This document shows, one piece after another, positions 8,883 to 17,296 of a stretch of 64,000 nt of DNA; positions within the stretch are counted from its first letter, which is position 1; each line of letters starts with the position of its first letter. Under the pieces are notes generated by a model, which was not told where the DNA came from, made no database searches, and worked only from the letters and a program-made list of their open reading frames with translations. The position numbers were made by a program, and so were the translations under genes. The stretch is from contig JAPNUR010000006.1 in the NCBI GenBank assembly GCA_026627385.1, positions 1 to 64,000 of the forward strand. The letters are read 5' to 3'. The DNA comes from Bacillota bacterium. Lineage in GTDB: Bacteria > Bacillota > Sulfobacillia > Sulfobacillales > Sulfobacillaceae.

Positions 8883-9782
8883 ATGACAGCCAAGGAAGTG
8901 TGTGTGATCGGCGTACCCATCGATTACGGGGCGGATCGGCGAGGCGTGGACATGGGGCCCAGTGCCATCCGCTATGCAGGCTTGCACGAGATTTTACGGC
9001 AGGCGGGGCATAAGGTCTATGACTGGGGCAATTTGCCGGTGCCGGTTCCCGAGAGTCGCACCCCGCAAAACCCGCGCTTAAAGTACATGGACGAAATTGT
9101 GAAGGTCAACCGCGTGTTGGCGAGAACCGTAGAAAAGATTTCGCGGGATGGCCAGTATCCGGTTGTGTTGGGCGGCGACCATTCGATTGCCATGGGGACG
9201 ATTGCAGGACTGCTGCGCGTCCGTCCGCGGCTGGGCGTTATATGGTTTGACGCCCACGGCGATTTCAACACCGAGGAGACGTCGCCATCAGGCAATATTC
9301 ACGGTATGCCAGTGGCGGTGGCTGTAGGTCGCAGTCAAACCCCGTTAGCGCTGCCTTTTAAGGGGCAGTTTCTGGACGAAGCCAAAATTGTGTACGTCGG
9401 GGTGCGCACGTTGGACCCGGCGGAAGCGGCGGCTCTGCGCCAGAGCCAGGCCACTGTCTTTTCGATGCATGAAGTCGACCGCTACGGCATGCGGGAGGTC
9501 ATGGCCCGCGCGATCGACATCGTCACCCAGGATACGGATGGCGTGCATTTAAGTTTCGATATTGACGCATTAGACCCTCTGTATGCGCCTGGCTCGGGGA
9601 CTCCCTACAGCGGCGGGCTGACGGACCGCGAAGCGCATCTGGCGTTGGAGTTGTTAGCCGAGGCTGATGTGTTAACATCGTTAGAAATGGTGGAAGTGAA
9701 TCCGATTCTCGATGAACATAACCGAACCGGGGAGCTGGCGGCCAACCTGATTGCCTCTGCCCTGGGACACCGCATCATTTAA
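8883..9782 (+). CDS. rocF: Arginase
   Basis: 299 aa binuclear manganese hydrolase converting arginine to ornithine and urea in the cytoplasm. All ligand motifs are present: GGDHSIAMG near residue 98, DAHGDFN near 123, SGNIHGMP near 137, and SFDIDALDP near 226, followed by the late Glu in VEVNPILDE. SGNIHGMP and the length favour arginase over agmatinase. The -10 box and a GAGGGG ribosome-binding site are immediately upstream. An M20 amidohydrolase gene follows almost without gap, suggesting amino-acid breakdown. Confidence 0.9.
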   Translation: MTAKEVCVIGVPIDYGADRRGVDMGPSAIRYAGLHEILRQAGHKVYDWGNLPVPVPESRTPQNPRLKYMDEIVKVNRVLARTVEKISRDGQYPVVLGGDHSIAMGTIAGLLRVRPRLGVIWFDAHGDFNTEETSPSGNIHGMPVAVAVGRSQTPLALPFKGQFLDEAKIVYVGVRTLDPAEAAALRQSQATVFSMHEVDRYGMREVMARAIDIVTQDTDGVHLSFDIDALDPLYAPGSGTPYSGGLTDREAHLALELLAEADVLTSLEMVEVNPILDEHNRTGELAANLIASALGHRII

Positions 9783-9809
9783 ATGGATTTACGGGAATGG
9801 AGGAACATG

Positions 9810-10928
9810 ATGACGTGGAAAGAACAGGTGGTTTTGTATCGTCGGGATTTGCACCGCATACCCGAGCTCGCATTTCAGGAACTGAAGACGCGCGATTACC
9901 TCTGGCAGCACTTGACGCACTTAGGGTTGAGGCCACAGAAAATGGGGGGCACCGGTCTCATCGCCGACATTGCGGGTGACCGACCAGGTCCATGCGTCGC
10001 CATTCGGGCGGATATGGACGGGCTGCCACTGGCGGAGGAGACAGGGTTGCCTTTTTCCTCCGAACACGAGGGGGCCATGCATGCTTGTGGCCATGATGGG
10101 CACATGGCGATTGTGTTGGCGTTAGCGGACCGTCTGGTCGAAGACAGGCGTTTCCCTGGCACGGTGCGCCTCCTGTTTCAGCCAGCTGAAGAGCGGCCGC
10201 CTGGCGGCGCCAAGCAGATGATTGCCGAAGGGGCCCTAGAAGGGGTCGACGCGGTCTACGGGCTTCACCTGTGGGCCGAGTTTCCGGTTGGCGTGGCGGG
10301 CCTTAAAGAAGGCCCAATGATGGCGAATGCGGACCAATTTGTTATTCGCATTCGCGGGCAAGGAGGCCACGGATCCCAGCCCGAGGCGACCAAAGATGCG
10401 GTGCTTATCGCCGCGCAGACGGTGGTCAATCTGCAGACGATCGTGTCGAGGCGCGTACGGCCGTTCGACGCCGCGGTGGTGACCTGCGGCACGATCCACG
10501 GGGGCCACATCTTCAATATCATCGCTGAAACGGCCGAAATTACCGGAACTGTGCGCACCTTTTCCCCGGCTGTCCAGCAACTCATTGAACGAGAAATTGA
10601 GCGCATAGCCCAACGAACAGCGGCGCTTTACGATGCCACCGCTGAGGTCGAGTACCAGACAGGATATCCCGCGGTGGTTAACCCGGAGCGGGAGGTCGCT
10701 GTTTGGACGGAGCGGCTCAGGGGACTGGTTGACGTCATTCGCCCTGAACCGAGTATGGGTGGCGAGGACTTTGCGTATTATCTGCAACAGCGTCCGGGGG
10801 CCTTCTTGTTTTTGGGGGCGAAGCCTAGCGAGGGTGCCACGTTTCCCCACCATTCTCCGCACTTTGTTATCGATGAGCGGGCGTTGCCTTTGGGCGTTGA
10901 GGCCTTTTACCGCATCATTCACGCGTAA
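9810..10928 (+). CDS. M20 family metal-dependent amidohydrolase
   Basis: About 372 aa carboxypeptidase-like hydrolase of the hippurate/N-acyl-amino-acid amidohydrolase group. Motifs: RRDLHRIPELAFQE at the start, RADMDGLPL near residue 69, HACGHDGHMA near 91 (metal ligands), QPAEERPPGG near 126 with the catalytic Glu, then a dimerisation lid, and GGEDFAYYLQ near 316 before the last His in FPHHSPHF. The ATG at 9810 gives the best spacing to GGAGG; in-frame ATGs at 9783 and 9807 are possible. Probably co-transcribed with arginase, pointing to N-acyl amino-acid or arginine catabolism. Confidence 0.88.
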   Translation: MTWKEQVVLYRRDLHRIPELAFQELKTRDYLWQHLTHLGLRPQKMGGTGLIADIAGDRPGPCVAIRADMDGLPLAEETGLPFSSEHEGAMHACGHDGHMAIVLALADRLVEDRRFPGTVRLLFQPAEERPPGGAKQMIAEGALEGVDAVYGLHLWAEFPVGVAGLKEGPMMANADQFVIRIRGQGGHGSQPEATKDAVLIAAQTVVNLQTIVSRRVRPFDAAVVTCGTIHGGHIFNIIAETAEITGTVRTFSPAVQQLIEREIERIAQRTAALYDATAEVEYQTGYPAVVNPEREVAVWTERLRGLVDVIRPEPSMGGEDFAYYLQQRPGAFLFLGAKPSEGATFPHHSPHFVIDERALPLGVEAFYRIIHA

Positions 10929-10990
10929 AAGGATGACCGCGGCGCGACTTTATGTTACACTAAGGCCCAACAGGTTGCTGTCACGCAACC

Positions 10991-11094
10991 CTCTTATCCA
11001 GAGTGGCGGAGGGACTGGCCCGATGAAGCCCGGCAACCCGGTCGACCGACGGGTGCCAATTCCTGAAAGACACTGTAGTCTTTCGAGATGAGAG
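10991..11094 (+). ncRNA. SAM-I (S-box) riboswitch aptamer
   Basis: Helix P1 pairs CTCTTATC (10991-10998) with GATGAGAG (11087-11094). Between them lie the conserved core stretches GGCGGAGGGACTGGCCC, GATGAAGCCCGGCAACC and GGTGCCAATTCCTG, in the standard S-box order. S-box RNAs bind S-adenosylmethionine and switch off methionine and cysteine genes. A terminator hairpin follows before the PLP enzyme gene, as expected. Confidence 0.96.
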
Positions 11095-11121
11095 AGACAA
11101 GCGATCCGCGCATGTATCCTC

Positions 11122-11154
11122 TCTTCTTCCAGGACTTCAGGAAGGAGATTTTTT
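11122..11154 (+). terminator. S-box expression-platform terminator
   Basis: TCTTCTTCC (11122-11130) pairs with GGAAGGAGA (11140-11148), with one G-U pair, followed by six T. The 3' arm also contains the ribosome-binding site of the next gene, so one hairpin could block both transcription and translation. The GAGAG tail of P1 can pair with the upstream CTCTCTTC to form an antiterminator. Confidence 0.75.
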
Positions 11155-11157
11155 GTT

Positions 11158-12345
11158 ATGACCAATTCCGAGCGATTGGACACCTTGTTTGTTCATGCGG
11201 GCCAACCCCAGCGCTGGCCAAATCAAGTCCCGACGGCCCCCCCGATTATTGCCAGCACCAGCTTTCGTACCGGTTCGCCGGAGGAGATGGATCGCATTCT
11301 CGGGGGCACCGAGGCTGGCTTTACGTATTCACGCCATGCGAATCCCACGGTAGAGGCATTCCAAGAAGCGGTGCGCGCCTTGGAGGGCGGTGAGGTAGCA
11401 CAAGCCTTTAGTTCGGGCATGGCGGCTCTGGACGCAGCCCTCTTTGCGGTAGGTTTGGGTCCCGGCGATCGCCTGCTATTAAGTGTGGACCTCTATGGCG
11501 CTACCATGAACTTGTCGCACGAGATTTGGGGTGCCATGGGCGTGGAGGTGTGCGACGCGAATCTGACGGACGGCGACGGTTGGATAGAGACGGTCAGGGC
11601 GTGGCGGCCTAAGGCCATTCTCGTCGAAAGCTTATCCAACCCGTTGATGAAGGTCCCCGATCTTCCGCGAATTATTCATGAGGCGCATCAGGTGGGCGCA
11701 GCGGTCATTGTGGACAACACCTTTGCGACCCCGTGTCTTCTGCGGCCGCTGACGCTGGGCGCGGATTTGGTGGTGCACAGCGCCACCAAGTATTTCGGAG
11801 GGCATGGGGATGCTGTGGGCGGCGTAGTGGTCGGGACTCAGCAGTATGCCGGTCGTCTGCATCAGTACGTGAAACTCCGCGGGAGCGTCTTAAGCCCGTT
11901 TGACGCCTGGCTTTTACATCGGGGGGTGAAAACGCTGGGCGTCCGCTTTGACCGCCAATGCCAGAATGCGCGGGAACTGGCACAGCGGTTGGACGCGAGC
12001 GGCGTTTTTCGCCGCGTCTACTATCCCGGGCTTTTACACCATCCCAGCCACGCGCGTGCTACCCAGCTGTTTGGCGGCCGCGGCTATGGGGCGGTGGTCA
12101 CTGTCGATGTGCCTGGCGGGCGCGAGCGCGTGTTCCGCCTGTTGTCGCGTTTAACTTTGGTTGGTTCGGCGACCACGGTCGGCGACGTCTACACCCTCTG
12201 TTTATATCCCCGCGTTGCGTCTCATCGCAATCAAACACCCGAGGCATTAGCGGCGGCTGGCATCAGCGATGACACATTGCGCATTGCCGTAGGCTTAGAA
12301 GCCGTCGAAGATATTGCGGCCGATATTTTGTCAGCTATGGATTAG
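11158..12345 (+). CDS. Cys/Met metabolism PLP enzyme, SAM-regulated
   Basis: 395 aa fold-type I PLP enzyme of the trans-sulfuration family (cystathionine gamma-synthase/lyase, O-acylhomoserine sulfhydrylase, methionine gamma-lyase). Signatures: [12 protein letters not shown] near residue 82 (cofactor phosphate), [13 protein letters not shown] near 155, VDNTFATP near 184 and the Schiff-base Lys in [12 protein letters not shown] near 207. The S-box leader means high SAM lowers expression, so a biosynthetic role in methionine formation (MetI or MetY-like) is more likely than degradation; that choice is inference. A second family member lies at 31.7 kb without an S-box. Confidence 0.9.
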   Translation: MTNSERLDTLFVHAGQPQRWPNQVPTAPPIIASTSFRTGSPEEMDRILGGTEAGFTYSRHANPTVEAFQEAVRALEGGEVAQAFSSGMAALDAALFAVGLGPGDRLLLSVDLYGATMNLSHEIWGAMGVEVCDANLTDGDGWIETVRAWRPKAILVESLSNPLMKVPDLPRIIHEAHQVGAAVIVDNTFATPCLLRPLTLGADLVVHSATKYFGGHGDAVGGVVVGTQQYAGRLHQYVKLRGSVLSPFDAWLLHRGVKTLGVRFDRQCQNARELAQRLDASGVFRRVYYPGLLHHPSHARATQLFGGRGYGAVVTVDVPGGRERVFRLLSRLTLVGSATTVGDVYTLCLYPRVASHRNQTPEALAAAGISDDTLRIAVGLEAVEDIAADILSAMD

Positions 12346-12432
12346 CTGTGGATTGCTAATGGTGTGCTGTAAGGGCGGCGAGGCAAGTCTTGCCGCCGGA
12401 GCGTTGCCGCGTGCCGGGGCCAGGGCTTCACA

Positions 12433-13893
12433 CTACTCCAGGGCCTTAAGATGCCATTCATGCTCAGTACTGTCGAGGCGGGCCGCTTCCACGGCCACCA
12501 ACTTGCGCTCAATGGCGCGCGTGCGGGTTGTCGCCGACTCAATCGAATGGCTGGCTTCTTGCAACTTCTTCTGTGTTTTTTCAAGCATCTCGCCAAATTT
12601 GGTGAACTCGGTCTTTACCGCCCCCAAGAGTTTCCACACCTCGCTTGATCGCTGTTGAATAGCGAGTGTGCGAAATCCCATGTTTAAACTATTGAGCAAC
12701 GCGGTAATGGTCGTAGGGCCGCAAATGACTATCCGAAAGTCGCGTTGAATCGAATCCCACAGGCCAGGGCGTCGCAGCACTTCGGCAAAAAGACCTTCGA
12801 CCGGTAGAAACATGAGGGCAAAATCCGTCGTATCAGGCGGGTTGACATACTTGTCGCGGATGCTTTTGGCTTCGTCGCGGATTCTAAGCTCGAGCTTGCG
12901 ACTGACGTTCTGCACGGCTAAGACGTCGCCCGCCTCTTCGGCATCGCACAGGCGCTGGTAATCCTCGAGAGGAAATTTCGCGTCAATAGGAAGCCATACG
13001 ATGTCTCGATTGTCTTGACGACCGGGCAATTTGATGGCAAAGTCCACGCGCTCCTGGCTTCCGGGCCGTACAGCCACTTTAGACTCGTATTGGGCAGGTG
13101 TTAGAATTTGTTCCAAAATACTATCCAGCTGCATTTCACCCAGAGTGCCGCGCGTTTTCACGTTGGTGAGGACTTTTTTCAGATCACCCACCCCAGAGGC
13201 GAGCGTTTGCATTTCGCCTAGCCCTTTTTGAACTTGTTCGAGGCGGTCGCTTACCAGCTTAAACGAGTCACCCAAACGTTGTTCAAGCGTGTGGTGCAAC
13301 TTTTCGTCGACGGTGGCGCGCATTTTTTCGAGCTTCTCACTGTTGTCCTGCTGTATTTGGGTCAGCTGGCGATGGACCGTATCTTCAATTTGTTGCAGTT
13401 TGGTTGCGTTCATCTCGGTTAAGCGAACCATCTGTTCCCTGAAAGCATCCATGTGGTGTTGTTGTTGGGCAATGAGCTCGCTGAACAGGTGATCGTGTTG
13501 TCTCAGCAATTGATGGGTCTGATCGCTAAAGGTGTCGAGGCGTTCACGTTCAGCCGCAATGGATTCCCGGATCAATGCATAAAGGGCATCCAGCCGCTCT
13601 TGGCGGAGCGATTCGGCCGCTTGCTCCTGATCTTTCAGATGTCGTGCCAACATCTCAAAATGTTGAGATATGGTGTCGCGCAGGCGTTCGTGAGCCGCTA
13701 CCTGCTCTTGACGCAAGGCCGCTATGTCTTCACGCCATAAGGCATCTAGGCGCTCTTGATGCTTTTCTAAGGTCGCCAGCCTTTCCGCTACGGCGTTCCG
13801 GAGCATCCTGGCGAGCGCACCGGTCAGCAATAACGCCAATATCGTGAGATTGACTAACAAGGATAGCGCGGAGAGCAGATCAACAACCGTCAT
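12433..13893 (-). CDS. rmuC: RmuC family protein
   Basis: 486 aa. An N-terminal membrane segment (LLSALSLLVNLTILALLLTG) is followed by a long coiled coil (residues about 30-240) rich in Gln, Glu and Arg. The RmuC domain begins around residue 250 with TRGTLGEMQLDSILEQIL and continues with VDFAIKLPGR and LPIDAKFPLEDYQRL, a nuclease-like fold, then FLPVEGLFAEVLRRPGL. RmuC limits sequence inversions at short repeats and is thought to act on DNA ends. Complete for the family and divergent from the fur-type gene. Confidence 0.92.
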   Translation of the reverse strand: MTVVDLLSALSLLVNLTILALLLTGALARMLRNAVAERLATLEKHQERLDALWREDIAALRQEQVAAHERLRDTISQHFEMLARHLKDQEQAAESLRQERLDALYALIRESIAAERERLDTFSDQTHQLLRQHDHLFSELIAQQQHHMDAFREQMVRLTEMNATKLQQIEDTVHRQLTQIQQDNSEKLEKMRATVDEKLHHTLEQRLGDSFKLVSDRLEQVQKGLGEMQTLASGVGDLKKVLTNVKTRGTLGEMQLDSILEQILTPAQYESKVAVRPGSQERVDFAIKLPGRQDNRDIVWLPIDAKFPLEDYQRLCDAEEAGDVLAVQNVSRKLELRIRDEAKSIRDKYVNPPDTTDFALMFLPVEGLFAEVLRRPGLWDSIQRDFRIVICGPTTITALLNSLNMGFRTLAIQQRSSEVWKLLGAVKTEFTKFGEMLEKTQKKLQEASHSIESATTRTRAIERKLVAVEAARLDSTEHEWHLKALE

Positions 13894-13907
13894 AGTACTC
13901 CCTCAAT

Positions 13908-13936
13908 TTGGATCCGGCATGATCTCATTATATACT
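13908..13936 (+). promoter_or_regulatory. Promoter of the Fur-family gene
   Basis: TTGGAT (13908-13913) and TATACT (13931-13936) are 17 nt apart. It would drive the regulator and the following ArsC-like gene. Confidence 0.6.
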
Positions 13937-14033
13937 GGGAAAGGTCGAATGTAGAGGAGTAGGGCCGGTCAGTATCGGTTGGCAGACGCCATGTCACGCG
14001 TTGTGGGCCCGTGCGGCGAAGGGGGTGGTTGAG

Positions 14034-14519
14034 ATGGCGCAGTTATCCTCGGTCTACCGTCGACTGGAAGAGGGCGCAAAACGGCTTACCCCACAGCGTG
14101 AACTCATTATTAAGTTATTTCTTGATCGACCTGGCCAGCATTTGTCGGCTGAGGACGTGCATCAGTTGGTCAAGCAAGAATTTCGCGATATTGGGCTCGC
14201 AACGGTGTACCGTACGTTGGAACTGTTGACAAAGCTTGACATTCTCCACCAGATTCACTTTAACGACGGACGGGCGCGCTACGAGATTAATCGGGAAACG
14301 GCCAACGTGCATCGACACCATCACTTAGTCTGTCTGAGGTGTGGCCGCGTTGAAGAATTTCAAGAGGACCTCTTAGAGGCATTGGAAGCCCGGCTGGCTA
14401 AGGAACGTGGGTTTCGCGTGATGGACCATGAACTGAAGTTTTATGGCGTTTGCCAGCAGTGCGACGGGAAGCGGTCGGACGCCGCAGCCGGGTTGCCCAG
14501 CGAAGGATGTAACGCGTGA
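14034..14519 (+). CDS. Fur/PerR family metalloregulator
   Basis: About 161 aa. Winged-helix DNA-binding domain LTPQRELIIKLFLDRPGQHL followed by the recognition region GLATVYRTLELL near residue 61, then the dimerisation domain with the metal-sensing NDGRARYEI and VHRHHHLVC region, and two structural zinc CxxC pairs (CLRCG and CQQC). The layout fits Fur or PerR; the sensing ligands cannot separate iron, peroxide or zinc response without an alignment. The start is put at ATG 14034; an in-frame TTG at 14001 is weaker. It is 26 nt upstream of the ArsC-like candidate selenoprotein gene and probably co-transcribed with it. Confidence 0.88.
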   Translation: MAQLSSVYRRLEEGAKRLTPQRELIIKLFLDRPGQHLSAEDVHQLVKQEFRDIGLATVYRTLELLTKLDILHQIHFNDGRARYEINRETANVHRHHHLVCLRCGRVEEFQEDLLEALEARLAKERGFRVMDHELKFYGVCQQCDGKRSDAAAGLPSEGCNA

Positions 14520-14545
14520 CGGAGCGACAAAGAAAGAGGGAACGT

Positions 14546-14914
14546 ATGATCACGTTTTATGGCTACAAGCGCTGAACCACCTCAAATCGGGCGCGGGCGT
14601 GGCTTGCGCAAAATGAGGTGAAGGTCGACAGCGAGCGCGATTTAATCCTGAATCCCTTAACGGTGCAGGAAATTCAAACCCTAGCACGCCAAGCGGGAGG
14701 GGTTGACCAACTAGTGTCGACCAAGAGTCCCAAGTACAAGGCGATGACCAGCGACGGGGTAGTGTCCCATGATTGGCCCACGCTTATGGCCGCCGAACCA
14801 CGGTTGATCAAGCGCCCGCTCTTAGTCATTGATGGTCAGGTGTTGGTGGGCTTTGACGAACGAGCGTGGCGCGCCGCGCTTAATCTCCCGGCCGCCGAAG
14901 GCGAATCGCGGTAA
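14546..14914 (+). CDS. ArsC/Spx-like protein, candidate selenoprotein (in-frame TGA)
   Basis: 122 codons from ATG 14546, preceded by AGAGGG at good spacing. It reads MITFYGYKR, then TGA at 14573-14575 (codon 10), then TTSNRARAWLAQNEVKVD and an uninterrupted ArsC-type remainder including LSV-like QLVSTKSPKYKAM and PRLIKRPLLVIDGQVLVGF. In ArsC/Spx/YffB proteins the catalytic cysteine follows exactly this YGY-x-x stretch, so TGA occupies the active-site Cys position. Hairpin-forming sequence lies right behind it. Sec insertion is therefore plausible; Sec-containing arsenate-reductase homologues have been reported from metagenomes. The alternative is a nonsense-mutated Cys codon. Initiation at GTG 14618 would lose the thioredoxin-fold N-terminus. 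The 3' end overlaps convergent moeA by 35 nt. Confidence 0.6.
14573..14620 (+). promoter_or_regulatory. Candidate bacterial SECIS hairpin
   Basis: Beginning two bases after the TGA, CACCTCA (14578-14584) is perfectly complementary to TGAGGTG (14614-14620). Inside, GCGC (14591-14594) can pair with GCGC (14606-14609), leaving an 11-nt apical loop that starts with GGG and lies about 20 nt from the TGA. Bacterial SECIS elements sit at this distance and usually have a G at the start of the loop. SelB binding is not shown by sequence alone. Confidence 0.5.
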
Positions 14915-16085
14915 ATTCCGCACCTTGAGGTTGGGGCGGACTCCCGTGGGGAATGACCACAAGCCCGTCAGCCGCGGCAAAGCTGCTTAACGCGTCTGAC
15001 GATTGGTTATCCACGAGATCGAACCAAAGGCCCGTCGTCCCCTGGCGAAAGCGCGCCTTGAGGTAGCGCGTTTCCCGCGTGGGCTTGGGGTACGGCGAGG
15101 CCAGGCGGCCGCGGACCTCGGAGAGGTCCGTTGATTGATGAAGAAGATTCAGCACCGTAGGTGCGACAATGAGGTACCAGGCGGTCAGAGCCGCCCCGGG
15201 ATTGCCGGAGAGCGCAATCAGAGGTAGGTTAGGGGCCAAGAGAGCGGCCGCGGTGGCTTTCCCCGGATGCATGTCAACATGCCAGAATAGCCGTTCAAAG
15301 TGGTCCGCTAAAAGATCAGGGAGATAATCGCGGCCCCCGACCGAGACCCCGCCAGTGGAGATGACCAGATCGTAATGCTTTGCGCTCGCTTGGCGGAGGA
15401 CCTCCTTTAACCGCTGCGGCTGGTCGGGGATGTGGCGCATGGTGACGGAGCAGCCCAGAGAACGCAAGAAGGCCGTGAACATCGGGCCGTTCGCATCGTA
15501 AATGTGACCGGGTTTGAGCGCGGTGCCCGCGGCTTGCACTTCGTCGCCGGTAATCAGAAGGAGGACGCGCGGCGAGCGCAAGACGGGAACCGTGCGATAG
15601 CCGAGCGCGGCCAGTTGCCCGAGGTGTAACGGGGTCAGCCGAACGTACCGCGGCACGACGACATCGTCTGGCGAGTATTCGTGCCCCGCCTGCATAATGT
15701 TGCGTCCCGGCTTAACCCGCTCCGATATCGTAATGACGGGGCCGTCACCCACCCGTTCTAGTTCTAGCACGGTGTCAGCGCCAAGAGGAATCGGGGCGCC
15801 TGTCATAATGCGCAACGCCTCGCCAGGGGAGAGGGATCGCGGCCACACCGCACCGGCAAAGAGCGTGCCGACGACTTTCAGGGCTCCTGGAGTATCCAGG
15901 GCGCGAAAGGCGTAACCGTCCATCGCGGCTCGCGCATAGGGGGGCCAAGCGCCGGGCGATTGAACGGGTTCCGCCAGAACCTTGCCTAGAGCATCAGTGA
16001 CAGCCAATGGTTGGCTTTCGCTGATAGGGCGAAGATGATCACGAATCATACCGATTGCATCAGTGACGGAAATGTAGTGACTCAC
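14880..16085 (-). CDS. moeA: Molybdopterin molybdenumtransferase
   Basis: About 401 aa. MoeA inserts molybdate into adenylylated molybdopterin. Motifs: YARAAMDGYAF near residue 50, MTGAPIPLGADTVLELE near 95, TGDEV, STGGVSVGGRDYLPD near 245 and ALSGNPGAALTAWYL near 290, then the C-terminal MoeA domain IV. GTG 16085 is preferred because AGGGAGG lies 8 nt upstream; ATG 16109 is possible. The 5' end overlaps mobB, so moeA is the last gene of a mobA-mobB-moeA operon. Confidence 0.95.
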   Translation of the reverse strand: MSHYISVTDAIGMIRDHLRPISESQPLAVTDALGKVLAEPVQSPGAWPPYARAAMDGYAFRALDTPGALKVVGTLFAGAVWPRSLSPGEALRIMTGAPIPLGADTVLELERVGDGPVITISERVKPGRNIMQAGHEYSPDDVVVPRYVRLTPLHLGQLAALGYRTVPVLRSPRVLLLITGDEVQAAGTALKPGHIYDANGPMFTAFLRSLGCSVTMRHIPDQPQRLKEVLRQASAKHYDLVISTGGVSVGGRDYLPDLLADHFERLFWHVDMHPGKATAAALLAPNLPLIALSGNPGAALTAWYLIVAPTVLNLLHQSTDLSEVRGRLASPYPKPTRETRYLKARFRQGTTGLWFDLVDNQSSDALSSFAAADGLVVIPHGSPPQPQGAEFTAIRLRRPGD

Positions 16086-16584
16086 CGAGGTCGCCTCCCT
16101 GAAGGTCATAACTATAACGTGGCCACTGATCCGCTAGATGTTGTGCGAGACGTTCCACCGTCTCTTGACTCAGCGGCACGCGGGCCGGATACCATGGCGT
16201 CGTCCCGCACGGTTGATGCGGCCCGATGACCAAAGAGAGAGCCCAAACCTCGGAGGGCAGATCGGCGCCAAGCCAGATCTTTGGATGAGGGGCCGATTTG
16301 TCCCCTTCCACGACGACGATGGCGTCGCGGGGCAATAGGCGCGCGAGGTATTGGTAGACGCGAGGACGCGATAGCCCGGGCCGGTAGACGAGGCCATCGG
16401 GGGTGGCGAGGATAGTGGGTGCGCCACGCTGACCAAACTGCGCCGTGTCTTGGGTCGGCAATTCAGCGCCGAGCGTATGGTGACTCCATTTGACCACCAG
16501 GTGCACGTCGAGTCGCTGAATAAGGGAGGCAATAAGCCGGGTTTTGCCGCTATTCGACGGGCCTGCGATGTGTAACACCTTCAT
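16060..16584 (-). CDS. mobB: Molybdopterin-guanine dinucleotide biosynthesis MobB
   Basis: 174 aa P-loop GTP-binding protein that assists MobA in forming the guanine dinucleotide form of the molybdenum cofactor. The Walker A motif GPSNSGKT is at residues 9-16. LVVKWSHHTLG and VVVEGDKSAPHPKIWLG match MobB. The ATG overlaps the mobA stop (ATGA) and the 3' end overlaps moeA, so the three are translationally coupled. Longer in-frame upstream extension lies wholly within mobA and is not coding. Confidence 0.9.
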   Translation of the reverse strand: MKVLHIAGPSNSGKTRLIASLIQRLDVHLVVKWSHHTLGAELPTQDTAQFGQRGAPTILATPDGLVYRPGLSRPRVYQYLARLLPRDAIVVVEGDKSAPHPKIWLGADLPSEVWALSLVIGPHQPCGTTPWYPARVPLSQETVERLAQHLADQWPRYSYDLQGGDLGESLHFRH

Positions 16585-17162
16585 ACCGAGGTCTGGCGGC
16601 TCATGCGTCGCCAATCCTCCGGGGTATTCAGGTTGATGAGCGCGGAATCCGGCAAGACCACCGCCTGGGCGCGCAGTTGGTGTAAAACGGCCATCACCCG
16701 GGGGGCCGCTGGGCCACGAAGCCATTGGTCTAGCAGGGGTTGGGTTCGACAATGCCAAAGCGCTGCCAGCGGTTGAGCCCGACCGGATGCGGAGGCAGCA
16801 TAAACCACATCGAGCGAAGGGTTGGCAAGCCATAGGCGATAGGCGTCCTCGTACCAACGGCCCGGGATCGCCGGCAGGTCCACGGCGAGAACAAGAACGA
16901 GCGGGCTTTTGGTGTAATGAAAGACGGCCTCGATGCCGGCGAGCGGACCTCGGTCGCGGTGACGATCTAGGATCTCCGTGGGGGCTGTCTCTTGCGATGG
17001 GACTCTCTGGGAGATCCAAATGGTGCCTTGAGTCGCTTCCCGCAAAATGGCCACCGCGTGATCCAAGAGGGTCATGGTGGGAGACCAGGGTAAGGATGAC
17101 TTGGGTTGTCCCATACGTCGTGAGGCACCGCCGGCGAGCACCACGCCGTCCAAAGACAGCAT
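16581..17162 (-). CDS. mobA: Molybdenum cofactor guanylyltransferase
   Basis: 193 aa nucleotidyltransferase with the sugar-nucleotidyltransferase-like start VVLAGGASRRMGQPKSSLPW (GTP-binding loop and conserved Lys). ILDRHRDRGPLAGIEAVF and VLAVDLPAIPGRWYEDA carry the acidic metal-binding residues. It transfers GMP to molybdopterin. First gene of the mobA-mobB-moeA operon; upstream of it is the divergent HAD gene. The product cofactor serves enzymes such as formate dehydrogenase and nitrate reductase, none of which lies in the window. Confidence 0.92.
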   Translation of the reverse strand: MLSLDGVVLAGGASRRMGQPKSSLPWSPTMTLLDHAVAILREATQGTIWISQRVPSQETAPTEILDRHRDRGPLAGIEAVFHYTKSPLVLVLAVDLPAIPGRWYEDAYRLWLANPSLDVVYAASASGRAQPLAALWHCRTQPLLDQWLRGPAAPRVMAVLHQLRAQAVVLPDSALINLNTPEDWRRMSRQTSV

Positions 17163-17296
17163 CCCTTTTCCTCCCTTCCGTTGTCCGCCTGTCCGCCGAA
17201 AGAACAGCGCGAATTCATGTGATGCTTAATCCTATGCTACACTAAATGGGAAACCGGCTCATCCTGAGTTTGCGAAATCAGCCATCGAGGTGGACA

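Noticed and set aside
10236-10922. Minus-strand open frame opposite the M20 hydrolase
   Set aside because: Lacks motifs and competes with a well-supported gene.
16585-17019. N-terminal extension of mobB on the same frame
   Set aside because: It lies entirely within mobA in another frame and MobB proteins begin at the P-loop region.
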